15,928 nucleotides of DNA from the NCBI GenBank assembly GCA_017380955.1, contig JAFOCZ010000174.1, positions 1 to 15,928 of the forward strand, read 5' to 3'. Origin of the DNA: Alistipes sp. (GTDB lineage Bacteria; Bacteroidota; Bacteroidia; Bacteroidales; Rikenellaceae). Shown one piece after another: positions 15,320 to 15,928 of the stretch (positions are counted from its first letter, which is position 1; the number at the start of each line of letters is the position of its first letter). The translations under genes were made by a program, and so were the position numbers. The notes below the pieces were generated by a model. The model ran no database searches. It had not been told where the DNA came from and saw only the letters and a program-made list of their open reading frames with translations.

Positions 15320-15424
15320 TCAATTAAAAACAATGATTCCCAATGAATTAAAACGTCGAGAACAAACCCACGACTGCTTGCTAAGCAGAGCACGATTATG
15401 TAGGTTATGTGACGCACGTTTCAT
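15320..15424 (-). CDS. Possible pyr leader peptide, 34 residues
   Basis: A short frame opens with ATG at 15424-15422, about 12-15 bases after the inferred transcription start, and closes with TGA at 15322-15320, five bases before the terminator-like hairpin. The peptide begins MKRASHNLHNRALLSKQ and ends SLGIIVFN; it is basic and matches no protein I recognise. The last third of the frame is U-rich in RNA, including a GUUUUU run just before the stop. The layout resembles the E. coli pyrBI leader, where UTP-dependent pausing and a coupled ribosome control termination. However, 34 open codons can occur by chance, so translation is not established. Confidence 0.35.
   Translation of the reverse strand: MKRASHNLHNRALLSKQSWVCSRRFNSLGIIVFN
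15374..15388 (-). other. Leader hairpin within the pyr 5' region
   Basis: CTGCTT-AGC-AAGCAG is a perfect 6-bp stem with a triloop inside the possible leader frame. In an attenuation model it could act as a pause hairpin. I found no clear alternative pairing between it and the terminator stem. Confidence 0.5.
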
Positions 15425-15443
15425 ATAATATCCCAAATTTGTG

Positions 15444-15475
15444 CAAAGATAAGTATTTTTTCGATACCTCGCAAT
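15444..15475 (-). promoter_or_regulatory. pyr operon promoter, Bacteroidetes type
   Basis: On the minus strand, ATTG (15475-15472) is followed by exactly 20 bp and then TATCTTTG (15451-15444). This fits the Bacteroidetes sigma-ABfr consensus TTTG-N19-21-TAnnTTTG with one mismatch in the -33 element. Transcription should start near 15436-15439, giving a leader of about 155 bases before pyrC. It lies just after the stop of the upstream yqaA-like gene, so the pyr operon has its own promoter. Confidence 0.8.
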
Positions 15476-15496
15476 ACCCTACCCTACATTTTCCGA

Positions 15497-15928
15497 TTAT
15501 ATTGCAGCAACCACAGCACCCTCGATAATCGCCCAGCAGATATATCTACCACACTTACCCACAAACATCCAAAATGCCGAGGGCAGGAACTTCGCCTTGT
15601 AGAACCCAAGCACTATGGCAAAGACATCTCCCACAAAGGGTGTCCACGTCAGCAGCGCCAATAGCGAGCCCCACCGCGCCACCTTCGCCTTATGCCGCTC
15701 TATGGTCTCGGGCTTCACACGAAACCACCTCTCGAGCCACTCCAACTTACCGAGCCACCCCATCCAATAGCCCACCAAGCCACCTACCCAGTTTCCCAAC
15801 GTAGCCACGACAACGGTTGTGACAGGCTCGCCACCCGCCACAAGCATACCCAAAAGTAGCACATCGGAACTAAACGGGAATATGGTCGCTGCGAGCAACG
15901 ACCCTACGAACAATCCTATATATCCAAA
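15497..15928 (-). CDS. YqaA/DedA-like (SNARE-associated domain) membrane protein, partial
   Basis: The frame is open to the right edge, so the start is outside the window. The visible 143 residues contain GLFVGSLLAATIFPFSSDVLLLGML, an amphipathic re-entrant-type segment, then ATLGNWVGGLVGYWMG, a charged loop (KPETIERHKAKVARWG), LLTWTPFVGDVFAIVLGF and a last hydrophobic segment. This is the pattern of the small YqaA branch of the DedA/VTT family, inner-membrane proteins linked in other bacteria to lipid transport or envelope homeostasis. The TTG at 15913-15911 is in frame but is not the likely start, because family-like residues (FGYIG) continue upstream of it. Same strand as the pyr operon but separated by the pyr promoter. 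Function in this organism is unknown. Confidence 0.8.
   Translation of the reverse strand, partial: FGYIGLFVGSLLAATIFPFSSDVLLLGMLVAGGEPVTTVVVATLGNWVGGLVGYWMGWLGKLEWLERWFRVKPETIERHKAKVARWGSLLALLTWTPFVGDVFAIVLGFYKAKFLPSAFWMFVGKCGRYICWAIIEGAVVAAI

Noticed and set aside
15284..15475. PyrR-dependent antiterminator as in Bacillus
   Set aside because: No PyrR-binding consensus or competing antiterminator stem could be found, and no pyrR is in the window.
15911..15913. TTG as the start of the yqaA-like gene
   Set aside because: The frame stays open and family-like upstream to the window edge, so the true start is outside.

Overview
The window looks like part of a Bacteroidales chromosome, perhaps Rikenellaceae-like (inference, low certainty below order level). 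The reasons are promoters of the TAnnTTTG type, AT-rich start regions with almost no Shine-Dalgarno sequences, tandem FKBP lipoproteins, a long Bacteroidetes-style NhaA, PdxB, and the type of arginase-family protein present. Nearly all of it is ordinary core metabolism, but several proteins carry unusual changes at catalytic residues.

Layout, left to right. (1) 1-2811, minus strand: nhaA followed by two FKBP-type lipoprotein genes. The last of these runs off the left edge and has an in-frame TGA inside its signal peptide. (2) 2865-5450: a divergent pair, a degenerate arginase-family gene (minus) and pdxB (plus). It is bracketed by inverted copies of a dispersed repeat that begins within about 10 bp of both stop codons; the right copy continues into an array of 10-bp repeats. 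(3) 5482-5614: nested hairpins, including a strong bidirectional terminator between the convergent pdxB and pyrB. (4) 5601-15283, minus strand: one compact operon for the whole of de novo UMP synthesis, transcribed in the order pyrC-carA-carB-pyrK-pyrD-pyrF-pyrE-pyrB. (5) 15284-15475: the operon leader, with a Bacteroidetes promoter, a possible 34-codon leader peptide and a terminator-like hairpin just before pyrC. (6) 15497-15928: the 3' part of a YqaA-like membrane protein gene, cut by the right edge.

The pyr genes supply every step: carbamoyl phosphate (CarAB), carbamoyl aspartate (PyrB), dihydroorotate (PyrC), orotate (PyrD plus its iron-sulfur flavoprotein partner PyrK), OMP (PyrE) and UMP (PyrF). 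Gene order from pyrC to pyrE, and the look of the proteins, match the Bacillus-type operon. The final gene, pyrB, instead carries a C-terminal zinc module like that of the regulatory chain PyrI, without the nucleotide-binding domain of PyrI.

The most striking observations are: CarA has lost all three glutaminase catalytic residues (Cys to Asp, His to Gln, Glu to Asp), which predicts an ammonia-dependent carbamoyl-phosphate synthetase; the PyrB-zinc-module fusion; the arginase-family protein that has lost both metal-binding histidines; and the possible attenuator in the pyr leader. All homology statements rest on reading motifs and remembered family sequences; no database search or alignment was run.
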